Of a DNA stretch of 64,000 nucleotides, positions 12,233-32,519 are shown piece after piece. The stretch lies in assembly GCA_024305405.1 (NCBI GenBank), contig JAKNDB010000068.1, positions 3,348,501-3,412,500 on the forward strand, read 5' to 3'. This DNA is from Dirofilaria immitis. Taxonomy: Eukaryota > Nematoda > Chromadorea > Rhabditida > Onchocercidae. The first letter of the stretch is position 1. Each line of letters begins with the position of its first letter. Below the pieces are notes generated by a model that did not search any database, was not told where the DNA came from, and saw only the letters and a list, made by a program, of their open reading frames with translations. The position numbers were made by a program, and so were the translations under genes.

Positions 12233-15200
12233 TTACCTTGATTAATCAATTTAAAATTTTTTTGAATAGGAAAAATTGTTTATTATAACTGAATGAATCG
12301 AAAATAATGTCAAAAAATGTTTAAAACAGAAAAAAACAACTTTTCATCTTCAAATATTTTTAAAAAATATTAGAAAAGAAAAAAATTTTCCTTTAAAAAA
12401 TTAACCAAAAAATTTTTTTGTCTGAAAAATCTTAGGTTCTTAAAAAATACCAAAAACAATGATTTTTTCGATTTTAAAAATATTAAAAGCTACAATTTTT
12501 ATCAAATTTTTTTAATTAATTAAGAAAATAATTATTTGGTTAGTAAAAATCGCTATATTATCGAAATTATTCGTTTTTTACATTCAGTGTAGAACAATTT
12601 TCATTTTTATTATAGTTGAGCAATTATGGATAAAAATTTTAGAAATTTGTCAAATTAAAATTTGATTCTGTAATGTGGAGATAATTAAATGAAAAATTAA
12701 TGATTGAATACTAGTTGCTATAGTATAGCAAAATTAACTTATACGATGATAGGCATTCATTTGATAGAGTTATTGATATTGATTATCAGATAACTAATAT
12801 GAATAAGTGCTATTTACAAAGGATTATAAAATTAAGAAATCAAATAGATTGCTGTTATCAAAATTCAAGGCAATAAAATTATTGATAACGCAGACGATTG
12901 TTATCAAGTTTTTATAATTTCTTAACGGCTATTATACATCGTTATAAACAATGAAATTAATCAAAAAAAATTGAAAAAATTTTGATATTTCAAATAATTT
13001 TTGGCAGATGTATGAGCTGAACAAATAGTGATTTTAAAACTATCTTGAATATTGGATTATTTCATACATTGCACTACCTGATATTAATATTTCATATTTT
13101 TATATTTTTACGGTCATAATACACTGAAATCAATTTTGAATAATATTGTCATATTCTGAAAAAAATTTATCGGAAAAATAATTTCTGAAAAATTACTAAT
13201 GTCTAAGTACTTTTTTATTCGTATTATTAAAATTAAATGCTTGAAATAATTTGAACAATTCTTATATTTGAACAAGTTTTTCAAAAATTTACTGAAAAAA
13301 AGGAATTTTTAGAAAAATAAATAGTATTTGGAGTAGTAAATGCTCTTTGTATGACAAAATGCTATTAGCATTATAATTATTTTGCTTAAAATTTTTTATA
13401 ATTTAGAATAACAAAAATAATAATAATGATAATAGTATAAAAATAATAATAAGTTGATTACGGCTATTCGCTGAAATCATTGAAATTTTTGATTTTAAAA
13501 ATATTTCTGAAATAACAATCGTTAAAATATGTTATTATTGTATCATCAATTGCTAAAATTTATCGAAAAAAAATTTCTTAAAAATTTGATAATATAAGTT
13601 ACAAAAAAGAGAAAAAGAATGTAAATAATCAGAAAAACCAAATATTTGAATAGTATACTGATGGTTAAATTAGTATGTTTAATGTAACAATCAATGAATG
13701 ATGACAAATGATTGGTTTTACTAATGAAATATTTATCGTAGTTTTTAAATTAGTTTATTATTTGAAATTTTTATCGTTTTATTATTATCACTGATAAGCT
13801 TAAAAGTTTGAAAACTTTTCTTCTAGAAATGATAGCGATAAAATATAAGCAACAAAAATCAGCATTGAAGCATAGCAGGAATGGAGAAAAAGGGAAGGAA
13901 AAACAGAAACTGAAATATATTAAATTTCTATTTTACATTGAATAAAAAGCTTGCATGATTAATTTATTATCAGTAATGATTAAAAAATATTATCAGTAAT
14001 AATTTAAAAAAATATCGGTAAAAGTGGTATAAAACGATATCGCTAATTAACCATAATTAATTACTTCTATGTGTGCCGGGATTGCCAAAACTTGATTTTT
14101 TCAGCTATTTCATTCTTCTATCAATTACATAATTAATTGTCCGTTTAAGTTACGAGTGAAGAATCATTCAATTAAATTGAAAATTTTAATAATCAATATG
14201 AAATGATGATTTTTTCATAAAATTGAAATTAATAGATATATATTAATTAATTAATTAAAATAAACATAATAAAGTATCATTTTTACATTTCCGATATTGC
14301 CCAACCCAATGATTATTACCAATTGTTTCTATCAGCTATTGCTTGTCATAATTAATTATTTAATATACATAATTTTTTTTTGATATTTTATGGTTTAAAA
14401 TTTTTTTTTATTTTTAATTATTAAAACAAAGGAAAGATGGAAATATAAAAAATAGAAATATAAAATTTTAATTATAGCAATTTTTCTTTGAAGAAAAAAT
14501 GTTTTGTAATATGTTATACTTAAAAGTAGCGGATGAATAATAAACAAATGAATCACTGATAATAAATTGGAATATTATTGATTATGCTTATTGAAAATTT
14601 GACAAAAATTTCAGGTGGATTTAATTTTAAAATATGAGATGTGATTGATTGATAAAAACAGAACGGAAATTATTTTAATCTAAATATTGTATTTCAGAAT
14701 TTATATTATCGATCAAAATTATAAGTTATATAATATATATGTTTATATATATAAATATATATATAGTACTATATTTCAAAAATATACATTATATACTAAA
14801 ATTATTAATTTGTGACAATTAGTAATTGAATTGAAAAAGGATTAGTTGAAAATAAGTATTTACGTATGGATATGTTGTACAATGATTGCAGAAATATTTT
14901 TAAATTAATCAGTTTAAATTAATTATTAAATATTATTTAAAATTGATATATAACAATATTTTAAGAATGAAACAAATATTATTGTATTAATTGGATGTTT
15001 TCAAATTTTAACACATCCAATTAAAAATTTTAGCACTTCAGAAAAAAACTATGAGCATTATTTATTGATAAATGATAATATGCGACAATTATTGAAGATA
15101 TAAAATTAATTTAAATATTTTATATGAAATTAATACGATGACGAATGATATGCATAAGAAAGAAGAAGTTAAAATGGATTGAGAAATTTTATTTGAATAA

Positions 15201-16620
15201 AAATTTTGTGTTGATGATAACGATTAATAGAAAATTTGATAAAGTCTTTAAAAAGGCAGAAGATAAATTTGCAATGAAATAAAATAAAAAAATCTTAAAA
15301 ATAAATTAAACAAAGATTTTCACAATGATACTAATCAATAATAAAAAAATTTTAATTTCATAAAGTTTATAAACGCACATAATAATAAAATGGAAGAAAA
15401 AAATAAATAAAAATTTTTTCCCATCAGAAATGTTCGTTATTATTTCAAATAATCTAATGAATACTACAATATAACGAAATGATTTTCAATCTATCAAAAT
15501 TAATAAAAATTTCTCAAAGAAAATTTTATCCATTTGAAAAATGTAAGATGAAATAAAAAGATTTCTTTCGCTTCTTTTTTTCAAAAATGATTGAAAGAAT
15601 GGGAAATAAGAGAGCAGTAAAATATTTATATACTTTATTTTCTATTTTACAAAGAAAGGTAAAGAGAATATTGAAAAATTAGAAATAGAGTAACATGGAT
15701 ATATAATAATGACCTTTCGAGATCAAAAATATATGTTTATTGATTAGTTAAATAAATTTTTGCTTTAAAAAAAGCAAACAAGAATTCTATTTACAAAAAT
15801 TTTTTGCTGTTTCCTTTTTCCGTACATTTCTCTTCGAAAATTATATTTAAGTAAAATCACATTAAATTTTTTTGATGCAAAATTTTGGAAGTATATTTGA
15901 TTGCAAAAAAATTATTAAGTATTTTTTAAGTATAAAGTTTTTTAAGACATATTTTAAATTTATGTATGATTATATCATTTAATGATTATATAATAAAAAT
16001 ATATTTAATTATTTCATCATATATAATAATATTAAATAAGTAGTGATTAAAGTGATATTCGCTACTATTCTTAAAATTAATCAATTTTATCATTGCATGT
16101 GAAGAAAATATTAGAAAAGCAAAAAATTTACCTCAAAAGTTTATTGTACCGTTATATTCTTCTTTTGATGTGTCAACAAGGAATTTTTGATTAAAATGAT
16201 AATTTATCTTTAATTGATTGGTACCAAATTAATCAACTAGTTATTAGGGAAAATAAATTCAAGTTCAAATTAAAATGCCGCTGCTAATTAATTACATCAT
16301 TAAAAGGCAAAAACAGGATTCCAATTTTATAACATCGAAGAAATACAAAACAAATAATAAGCAGAAGAAAAAAAGTAGAGAGAAAATATCGCGGAAATTT
16401 GTTTGTTTATTTTATAATACATTATTGATAAATGATTGATTAAAATTATTCAAACTTAAATTCAACTAAAGCAAATTTATTGGTCTTATTTATTTTCTCA
16501 TTTAAAATAATTATCATCATCGATTTTGATTAGAATTGTAAATTTATGACAAAAATGGAAGCTCAATTTTGTTGATAACAATAATGTCCTCTTATCATTT
16601 TCATGTTTAATTGACATATA

Positions 16621-16690
16621 TGACGTGAGAATGCATGCAATGACGAGCGTGCATGACGTAAAAGCATGCAATAGTAAATGTGACGTGAAA
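16621..16690. promoter_or_regulatory. Cluster of TGACGT (CRE/ATF-like) and GCATGCA motifs
   Basis: TGACGTGA at 16621, TGACGTAA at 16654 and TGACGTGA at 16681 lie within 70 bp, interleaved with ATGCATGCAA, TGACGAGCG and AGCATGCAA. TGACGT is the CREB/ATF half-site core. The nearest recognised gene start is 4.7 kb downstream, so function is only a possibility. Confidence 0.3.
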
Positions 16691-18469
16691 ACGTACGTAA
16701 AATGTAATATTCCTGTATCATTTTGAACACTTGTTTTACGTTGATGTATTAATCAAAATTTTTTTTGTTTACATAAATCGGATTATTCAGATATTTGAAA
16801 TCAAATGATTATATTGATGTATAATATGCTAAAAATACTTCATATGTATATTATCAAATCAATAAAGTTTATTGACAACATTTAAAAAATGTATTATCAA
16901 ATCAATAAAGATTATTGAAATGTAATTTTAAAAAAGAAAAGAAAAAGGCATAATAAATCTTTGTAATTATTACAAATAAAAAAACTTAAAAAGGAAAAAA
17001 CTTTTTAGATTTAAATTTAAAATTAAATTAAATTATTAAGCCAAAGCTTTTCAAAATTGAAATGTTTAAATTATTTCAATACTTTTTCAAAAAAAAAAAA
17101 ATGGATGAACAATGAATGGAATGCAATTGCTCGAAAAAAAAATTTAAAAGAAAAATTTTTTAATAAGGAAATTCAAAGTATTTGCTTTCGTCAAAAATCA
17201 AAGATTTCTTGCAATCTATTTGATTAAATTTATACGTTTGCAACAGTCAATCATTTATCAAATGTCAAAATTTATCGAAATATTTTTCGCTCTTTTAGCT
17301 CATCTTTTCTTCTCCTATTTCATTCCTAATCCTACATATTATCTTTTAAATCATATCATTTATTTTACACCTATCACTTCTCCAGTATCTTTGTTCATCC
17401 TCATTAATCGATTAAATTCATTAACTTTTTTTATTCACAAAAATTATTCAAATTATCGATCCGCTATTTTCTGTTTATGGCCAATCTTTCTTTCGGAACA
17501 ATTAATAAATAAAATTTATTGAGGAGTAAATTTTTTGAAAACTAATTATTTGTTTTGCAAAGATAAAATTTCTTTATCTTTTTTGGGAGAAAAGATGTTT
17601 GATAAAAATTTTGTATCAAAAGGTTTGAATCAAAAAAGAAGTATTTCTTATCTTTTCGATTTTTCTTTTTAATTTTATCCATATCATTTTTCTCGTTGTT
17701 TTTTGTTCCTTCATTCTTTATCGTTGTCTTTTTTCCTTTTTTTATTTTTCTTCGAGATTTTTAAAAAGATCGAGAAAGAATACAAAAACAAATGAAATTA
17801 TTCTTGAAAAGTTAAAAGACAAAAGAATGAATGAAAATGAAAAACAAAATTATAAATAAATAGTAACTGTTTACAATAAATTAAAAAAAAACAAAACAAA
17901 ACATTAAATGTATAAATAATTGTTGTTAAAAATTTTAAAAGAAACGTTAATCTCGAAAAATGATGAAATTTTAATTTTTCAAATTAGAAATTTTTCGTTT
18001 TTTTTAATAAAAAAGCTATAGTTGTATTTCAATAAAATAAAAAAAAGAAATTAATACAATAAATAATTGAATAAAAAATTAAATAAATTTAAATATTATT
18101 ATTAATAGAAAAAGATTCTTCAAGTTTTATTTTTAAATAGTAGAAAAAGATGAATAAAATTGGATAAATCTAAAAATTTTGTAATTTAAACGATAAATTG
18201 TTAATGAAATGATATAAAAATACTTATGAAAAGGAATATTGAATAGAAAAATTTTTGCTAAATTTTATAGCATTTTTTTTATTAATATTATTTCACATTC
18301 AATTTATTTTAGCATTCATTTCACCATAATCTATCATTTCAACTAATAATTAATTTATATTTTTATGGAATATCGGGATATTATTTTATTATGCTTGATT
18401 AAATTTTATATTTTTCTTCATTTTGTTAATACCTACGATATATTGCTTATTACTTATTAATAATCCAAC

Positions 18470-18800
18470 AATGAAATAGAATGAAAGAGTACGAATCTTT
18501 TTTCTTAATCACATAAAATACTTTTAAAATACTGTTTAATACAGTACATTGCTGTTACCTACCGTATACAACCCAGCAGTGAACCGAGTGAATCATACAA
18601 GGATTTCTAAAACACTATTGAAAACAGCGTGATTCTCTTAAAATCACGCAAAATATTTCTAAAATACTGTCCATCACTGCATACTGTAATTATCTACAGT
18701 ATGATTCAACAATAAAGTAGAGGTGATAGTAAGATTATCGTTTCTTACTTCATGATTGCATAAAACATTTTTGAAAAGCAACGTAATTGTTCCATCGATT
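18470..18800. repeat. Degenerate tandem repeats carrying short hairpins
   Basis: At least three diverged copies share the order 'AATCAC..AAAATA.TT.TAAAATACTGT' followed by a CAGTA/TACTG stem-loop. One loop is perfect: CATACTGTA at 680-688 past 18,000, then ATTATC, then TACAGTATG ending at 18,703. The copies differ by many substitutions, so the array is old. Confidence 0.5.
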
Positions 18801-20069
18801 TTTTTTAATCTCATCAATTTTCTTTTTGCAACTAATTTTATCAATACAATTTTGCATTGAATTTTAATATTTAATAAGCTGATTTTAACGAACAAGACAA
18901 ACTGAAATTATTAATTATAATTATTGAAGTGTTATTTTGCAATTGGTAATTGTTCTGAGAAAAAATTCTTAAAAATTTTTGTTTCTAAGGATTATAATAT
19001 CTTAATCATGCCATTTTAATATGATTTATATACATATTTAATTTATTTTATTACTATCTATTTCTTAGATTAATTAAAAAATAACGATTTAATGAAATTA
19101 TTGATTTGCGTCATTTTCTAATTCATAAAATATTATTTATGGCGCAAAAATTTAGTTGCAATTATACTGATATAATCAATAATATGAATTGATAATATAG
19201 TGACAAGGTTGCACACTACTATCAGCATTAAAATTTTTAAATATTATATAAAATTTCGGGTAAAAATTGAAAATTTTTCAATCCAAAATAATTTTGATTA
19301 AACTATTGACAATAAAATAATCCATTTCAATCATTCATTTCGTTTAATAAATTCCTATTTGAAGTAATGATATTTTAAATCATGCCAATATATATATATA
19401 CATAATTACTTAATTCACCAATATTTTAATTATATTAAGCTTTACTTTTACAATTCTTCATATTCATTAAGCTCGAACTGCTTATTATTTTTAACATAAA
19501 AAAACTCTGCAAATATTACAGCATTAATAGAAAGTAATGAACTATTTATGTTCCTTACATCATATCATATTATAATTAATTTGATATGACGTAAAGAATT
19601 ACTTACTTTGATGTAATTTCGACCTACGACTATGCAAAAAACTTGACATTACTTTAAAATGCACTCAAAGATGTTCTTTATATTTCAAATAAACTTTTTA
19701 AGATATTAGAAATGAATTTTCTCATTTTCAGTTTCGAATATATAAAATGGGACAAATTTTAAATTAATTAATTTCGTTAAAAAATTTTAATTGGATGAAA
19801 TCCACGAATAATAAAAGAAATAATTATAATAAAGAATTTTGCTATATTATCAATTACAAATGATTGCAAAATTTTTCTCTTTTTTTATTTATCAAACAAA
19901 TTCTTCTGATTTGAAACATTTTGACAGCGATCAAAGAATAAAATCAAGTCGATACAATGAAAAATGTTTATCGCATATTTAAGAAATTACTCATTACGAA
20001 AACTTTGATCTGTGTCACATTTTCGATTATATTAGTAATTGACATTATTAAAAAATAATTTAACTCTAT

Positions 20070-20340
20070 ATTATATCATATATATGTATTTATTTATTGA
20101 TTTAACATTCTAAACTTCATTAATTTAAATGAATATTCAAAATTAATATAAAATATTTTGGTTGAAAACTAATAACATCACTTATCAGTAATTGATAGTA
20201 CCTAAAAAAATCAGCTCCACATTACGTACATATGTATGTATTTGTTTATAGATTGCAATATTTGAACTTCACTGGTCTAAATGAATATTCGAAATTAATG
20301 TGAAATATTTGATTAAAATTGAAAATATTACTTCATATAT
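20070..20340. repeat. Diverged direct duplication of about 115 bp
   Basis: Two blocks (about 20,070-20,185 and 20,220-20,335) share 'ATATGTAT.TATTT.TTTAT', 'AACTTCA', 'TAAATGAATATTC.AAATTAAT' and 'AAATATTT' in the same order. Noncoding. Confidence 0.5.
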
Positions 20341-21079
20341 TTAATTATATATTGTATGCTTTCATACCTGTTAGAAATTTTAATTAAAATCTTTTATTAG
20401 TTGCAAAACTCTTCCCATTATTTAGACGTAAATATTGACTTATTTGTCTTAACAAAATTTGATTTCATATCGATTATTTGCCAATAAAATCTTTTAAGTT
20501 GCTGTCATAAAATTTTTATAATTTGTTATTTAAAAGTTTATTAATTTTTTGTGGTAAACATTTGTTAATTTATTATTACAGAAATTTACTAACTTATTGT
20601 TTAATATTTTTTCCCTAAAAAAGAAATTATTTAAATCAAATTGTAGAGAATATGTTTGAAGGGACATTATCGACATAATATTATTGATTATTTAATTAAT
20701 CAATATATTATTTCATTACAAAATAATTCAATTATTTTTAGCATCCTTAGGCAAAATTTTAATTAAGTTACAATGCAAAATATATTTTTGTAATAGTTTT
20801 ATGAAATATTTTGAAATTCTTCAAAAATTAAATTATTTTAGAAAAAATTTATTTAATTACTTTACAAAGCAATTCATTTTTTTGCTTTTTTGGGTAAAAA
20901 TTTTAAATTTATTATTTTTATTTAAATTTAAATTAAATTAATTTATTTTATTATATTTGAGTAAACTTAATTTATTAATAGCATCTTTATTACACAAATT
21001 AATACAATGCTGCATTTGAATAAATTTTATAAGAAATTGATTATTAAATTTTTTTCTTTTGTACTAATTAAAGCAATTT

Positions 21080-21080
21080 G

Positions 21081-21141
<61 letters not shown>
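21080..21141. repeat. (ATT)n microsatellite
   Basis: About 20 uninterrupted ATT triplets, 230 bp upstream of the UGT-like start codon. Confidence 0.9.
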
Positions 21142-21143
<2 letters not shown>

Positions 21144-21350
21144 TACCAATATTGCACAATTGTTTTAGTTTGAGTGTTTGAAACAATTTTTTCTATTAAT
21201 TATTTTATTAAATTTAATCATTTTAATTAAAATTTTTTTGTCAAAGAAAACTTTCAAAGATCTTTCTTTTTCATTGATAATACATATATATACAATAATA
21301 TTGCATATATATTCTTAATAATATAATTTATGCAAATTATGTGAAATTAT

Positions 21351-21360
21351 TTTATTTCAG
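21351..21360 (+). other. Probable trans-splice (SL) acceptor of the UGT-like gene
   Basis: TTTATTTCAG ends 14 bases before the ATG at 21,375. This consensus nematode acceptor at that distance fits spliced-leader addition, although a 5' UTR cis-intron cannot be excluded. Confidence 0.5.
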
Positions 21361-21374
21361 ATTTTTCATAAAAA

Positions 21375-27416
<6,042 letters not shown>

Positions 27417-27475
27417 ACATTTCTTTAAAATATCACATAATTTTAAAAGCAATTAAAAATTAAAAATAATTCAAA

Positions 27476-27481
27476 AATAAA
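27476..27481 (+). terminator. Putative polyadenylation signal of the UGT-like gene
   Basis: AATAAA lies 60 bases past the TAA at 27,414-27,416, inside an A-rich 3' region. Confidence 0.45.
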
Positions 27482-27489
27482 TTTATTTT

Positions 27490-30400
27490 TAAGAAAAATT
27501 TTAAATTAATTTTGTTGAATCATTTTTAATAAACAATTTATTAAAATTAATTTTAAAATTTTTACTAATTCTTTTATTCAATTATTTTTTAAATTATCCT
27601 CAAAATATCTTTTCATACTAAAAATGAATAATAATTTCAACTCAATTTTGCTAATTAATAATATGAGATATCAAATATACTTATACATTTGTATATATAT
27701 ACATATATACTGAATTTCAAAATAAGCAATTGACGAGCCAAAACTTTTTGGCAAAATGGATAAATAATTAATTTATGTAAAAAATTTTTTTGCTTTGAAT
27801 CATTTTTTAATCACTAATCATTTTTTAAATAATGAAAAATGATAGTATGATAAATGATATAAATAACTGATTCTTGCTTTATGTTCTTTATTTTTGCTAA
27901 CAGCATATTCTGTTTTAACTCATTTCTTCCAAAAATTTCTTATCATTGATTTAGATATAAAATATCATTTAATTTCATTTTTCTTTATTTTAAAATATTA
28001 ATAATTGAAGGATTTAATTGATTGATACAATACAACTATTAATTAATCGATTAATATACGACGATCATTAATTAATCCATTAATTAGTTGACTAATATAA
28101 TCTAATAAGCAATAAATTTGTTAATTTTATTATCTAATATAATACAACCACTAATTAATAATAATATAAAAAAATTAATTCAGATACTAATCATGTCTAT
28201 ATACTCATATGATTGTAAGAAATTCATTTCTTATTTTGGATTTTAAAATTTTTAAACGAGATTTAAAAACTAACCATGGTGCATTCTTGAAATTTCATAT
28301 TTCGAAATGCACCTTTTTCCCCGAGACTATTTAATAATCTATTTTTCCAGAGGAAATGTTTTAAGGAATTCATGATCTGTAGCAAAAATATTTGTTAGCT
28401 AAAAAAATTGGCTGACCGAAGTTTTGAGACGACAATATCACTTCCCTTATCAGTAACAGTTCGCTCAGTCAGTTTCATTTTATAGCCAAATTTGTATATT
28501 AATTTGAATCTGAGTTCAGTTAAAATCAAAAGTGATTTAAATAATATTATTTGATAGTAATTAAAACTTTGCTATGAGTTATGTATATTTTCATTTTATT
28601 GACGTATATGCTTGAGAAATTTTAAAATTTTATTTTGAGACTTTAATTTGAAATTAAAGATAACTGATTTACAGCTGTAGCACATTACGGTACAATTTGG
28701 AGGAAGTAACAAATCCTGCTAAAATAGGTATGCAACAATAAATTAAAACAAACATCGAGGGAACGTGTGGATGAGTCTATGCCGAAAAAACAGCATCAAT
28801 CTGAATCGCATAAAACTTTCTCAGCAACCACTGATAATCCCGAATGTGATGATCGAGCAGAGTATGATTAGCAATCATATAATGGAAAAAGAATACCATA
28901 TATCAACTCTACCAAATTAACAGAATATTAACTTGCATATTACAATAACAATAACAATAATAACAATGATAATAATAATAGTAATAGAATAATTATTATT
29001 GGATTCAATCTAATAAATCTTGAATTCCTTATTACATAATAAATAATTTTGATGGGCTTGAAAATCGGATAATCAAATCGGGTTTAAAATATTATACTGT
29101 AAATGATGAAGAATTATGAAATTTCTTATAATAACTTTCGCACGAATAGAGTATTCCTCTTTTCCGTTATCAATTCATTATCATTAATCAAATGTTTCCT
29201 TCTAATTCGTATTAACTTTTCCCTTTCTCTCGAAATTAATAAATAATTCATTTTAAGAATTTAATATCAAATAGAGAAATGAATTCAAAAAATGAATAAA
29301 AGAAAGAGAAATATAATTGAAATATCATAAAAAATTGATACATTTTTAAATAAAATACACTTTTATGCATTAAATAATTTTTTTTGATTAAAAATTATAA
29401 TAAATAAAAATCGTTTTTAAAAAAATTGTAAAAATAAATAAAAAATATAATAAATAAAATAAATTATGATTATTTATTAGAAAAAAATGTTATCATTCTT
29501 CTTTAAAAATATTTGTTTTTATTTTTTCTTTAAATAAACAACAACAATTAAATATAAAATACGAACAGAAAATTGAAATAAATATCTCTAATAGTTGTCG
29601 TACATTCTATGAAAATATTGATCGAATGAAATCCCGGAATTTCCGGAATAAAGATATAATATATATAATTCAGATGAATTTTATCAATAATTTTATCTTT
29701 ATTTTTTTAGTAAAAAGCAGATTAAATGAAAAAAATCATCCCAAAAAAACTTTCAAAGCCCAAAAATTATTTGTTAAAATTCTTTAAAATCTTCGAAAAA
29801 AATTGTTAAATTTCATTTAAACGGAATATATTTTTAAATGAAATTTTTTCCTTCACAATTTCAGTAATAATATTTTAATTTTGATTTGTATGATTTAGTT
29901 ATATTATTGTAAACAATAAAATATTATAAAATGTCTCTTGATCGTTTATGATATAATGATAAATGTAGTCAAATGATTTCTTAATGTTTTATACCTTTTT
30001 TAAACTATTTTTTCATTTTTTAAAAAATTTTAGAAAATATTTTTCTGATGAATTTCCTATATTAAATAAACAAATTGAATTTAAATATGAATTCGGAAAA
30101 TAGAATTTATCGATATTTGAAAATAACTCTTCTAGATTTTTTTAATACATTAAACGACATGGTTGAAATAATCGCTTGATTTGATCTCCGCTTGAGAAAT
30201 ATTAATAATAGAAATTGAATAAATCAACATGAAACGTTTGAATTTATTTCTAGAAGTCTGATTTTTAGATTCAATCTTTCCTATTGATTTCTGGAAGCTA
30301 TTATTTTGTTGGTAGCATATTAGCTAAAATGCTTATTAAATCTACTTAATTGATTATGATAAAAAGAAATCAATTAAGCTATCATTTTATCGTCAATGTT

Positions 30401-32470
30401 ATCGACGGTTAGGCGATAACTTAGATGAAACATAGACGCCAACGAATAATGAAAAAATACACGAATAACAAAAATTTGACAACTATAACAGTAAAAGAAA
30501 GAAGAGAGAGAGAAAAAACGATATTCGCAGGCATCAAATAAGCTGTCAAGCTGATGAGTAATGTCAGAAAAAAATGGATGGGTTGGTTTGGTCGGAAGAG
30601 GATCAAGTTATTGTCCTGGAAATCAATTAAACTACTTAATCGGAAAAATAATAAGCCAATCATATAATCGAAAAAAAAACGCTGGGCAAAATAGCCAGTA
30701 ATTCATTTACGCAAAGAGAACGACCTAAAATTGTCTAAATTGGGACAATTTTTATTCGACTATTAGCAACACATTGCATTAATTTTATAAAATACGCATC
30801 CGTTTTTACCGCGAAAATATTTGGGGCCGCGGCCATAAACTAATAAGACATCAGTGATCGGCTATTGATTATGTAAAGCGGAAAAAGAGTGTTACTGTGA
30901 TTTGGGCTTAGTGGCCGGTTTGCATGGTCCGTTTTTGCGTGGACGATATTAAATGTATCTGTCGTAAAGCTGGATTTTCGTAATTTATTAAAATTGAGAA
31001 ATCGATATAGTTTTTCCCATGGATTTTTATTTTTGAAATCTGAGACTTGTTTAATACATATTAGTATGTTTACGCTGATGCAGTAATTTTTAAATGATGG
31101 CATATTTTACGATTATTCAATTTGGGACGTTTTCTTATAAATATTAGCATTCATGTTATATGATTTTTGAGCACATGATTGATTTTACATATTATATGTT
31201 GCAATTATTATTTTTTTTTCTTTTATTTGGTTGGGAATTTATTTGCGTTCAATATTTTGATGATATGTAGTAAGTATTTTTTTACATTATATATGATTTT
31301 GTTAAATCATTGTAGGACATCATTTTCTTAAAATTTCCTATTTCATCATTATCATATTTTTAGTCCTTCAAACATATTGCTATTTAGTATATTTCTATAT
31401 TAAAATTTGTCATTTTTATGATACTTGAATAATATATTTGTGAAAGTTAGAATTTAATATCATTCATTTACTAGGAATGATATTAAATTGAATCATTGTA
31501 ACATATGATATGTGTTTAGCTGTGTCGCAAAAATGTTGAATGCAGCATTATGCCAAGCATTATAGCTGCACTTATGAAAACATATATCATGTATCATTTG
31601 CTTTCGGTAGATTTTTATTTAGAAAAGACATATGATACTTAATGGATGCTTATAATGCATACACATAAATTTAATATTGTTTCATCTAATGTATCATTAT
31701 CAATTAGTGAGCGTTAATTAGTTTTATGCCGTCATTCTTACATTTCTATCAATATTACTTTTAGTTGCTAACTGTATCCATTTATTATTTCTTTTTATAT
31801 CTTTTTATCTTTCTGCTAAATATAATAGCTTTTTAATTTGTTTGCGAAAAATTTTTTGTTTCGGTAATTTGTTTTTTAGGTAATTTGTAATTTATCATTA
31901 TTATAAAATAACATTTTTATTTCATATTTAAAATTTCTAATTTTTAATTCGACATATAGTAATGCGGAATACAATTTTAACTTTTCATTCATATCATTTG
32001 CCTACTTTGTCATTATCGATGCTGTTTATTCTGATAATTTGACATGCATGAATCTCTGGCAGAAACTAAATTATCTTGTTTATCTCATTCGTTTAATTTG
32101 CTTTATTCATCACAGAGATTTTAAATTTATTCATGAAGATTATCGTTATTACATGATGATATAGAAGGCAATTTCAATCACTGCGTTTGATTTTCTGGTG
32201 ATAATTAGAATTCTGCTGTAATATTTTGTGAAACAGCTGAGTACGTCCGTATTTTTCTTAAATTTGTATTTGATAATCTGTAATTTCATCCATTATCAGT
32301 AATAAGGAACAATTTATGTAATACCATTAATCGCTTATTTGTTCTCGTTAATTCTAGCAATCCATTATTTCATGAATGTTTTCGAATGCATTATTTTCAG
32401 GTACGAACATTACAATTAAAACCTGCATCATTGATTTAATCAGCAAATTTTGTTCGGTAGCAACGACAAT
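27490..32470. other. Intergenic region between the UGT-like gene and CNOT3
   Basis: Mostly AT-rich, with three patches of more balanced composition: about 28,260-28,520, 28,670-28,920 and 30,160-30,980. The last contains the rare GC-rich palindromic string GGGGCCGCGGCC near 30,825. Minus-strand open frames at 30,421-30,663 and 30,840-31,103 lie there but lack recognisable motifs or convincing splice partners. An AAC/AAT repeat lies at about 28,944-28,985. No gene can be supported firmly. Confidence 0.4.
28675..28920 (+). other. Candidate short exon and ORF, unassigned
   Basis: After GATTTACAG at 28,674 comes an open 53-base segment ending at a GTATGC donor (28,675-28,727), reading about 17 residues (LRYNLEEVTNPAKI core). 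Just downstream, two overlapping frames are open to about 28,869 and 28,920; one begins MSLCRKNSIN at 28,771. The composition is more protein-like than the surroundings. A direct join between the parts would need a 32-base intron, which is too short. I recognise no family. It may be a small gene, a remnant or chance. Confidence 0.2.
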
Positions 32471-32474
32471 AATA

Positions 32475-32510
32475 AATAATAATAATAATAATAATAATGA
32501 TAATAATAAT
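32475..32510. repeat. Short (AAT)n microsatellite
   Basis: About eleven AAT triplets with one GAT interruption, just upstream of the GC-richer block before CNOT3. Confidence 0.8.
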
Positions 32511-32519
32511 TCACCGCTG

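Larger units (their letters stand above)
12240..21070. other. Long AT-rich gene-free stretch upstream of the UGT-like gene
   Basis: No conserved protein segment was recognised. The longest non-repeat open frame (about 17,220-17,522, +) opens with TTG, is hydrophobic and pyrimidine-rich, and has no homology I know. Local structure includes a TGACGT cluster at 16,621-16,690, hairpin-bearing degenerate repeats at about 18,470-18,800, and a diverged duplication at about 20,070-20,340. Confidence 0.4.

Noticed and set aside
17220..17522. 100-codon hydrophobic plus-strand frame
   Set aside because: It begins at TTG, is pyrimidine-biased and has no recognisable domain or splice context. Chance is the better explanation, although it is the longest clean frame in the left third.
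28728..28759. A 32-base intron joining the two candidate segments near 28.7 kb
   Set aside because: Too short for a nematode spliceosomal intron.
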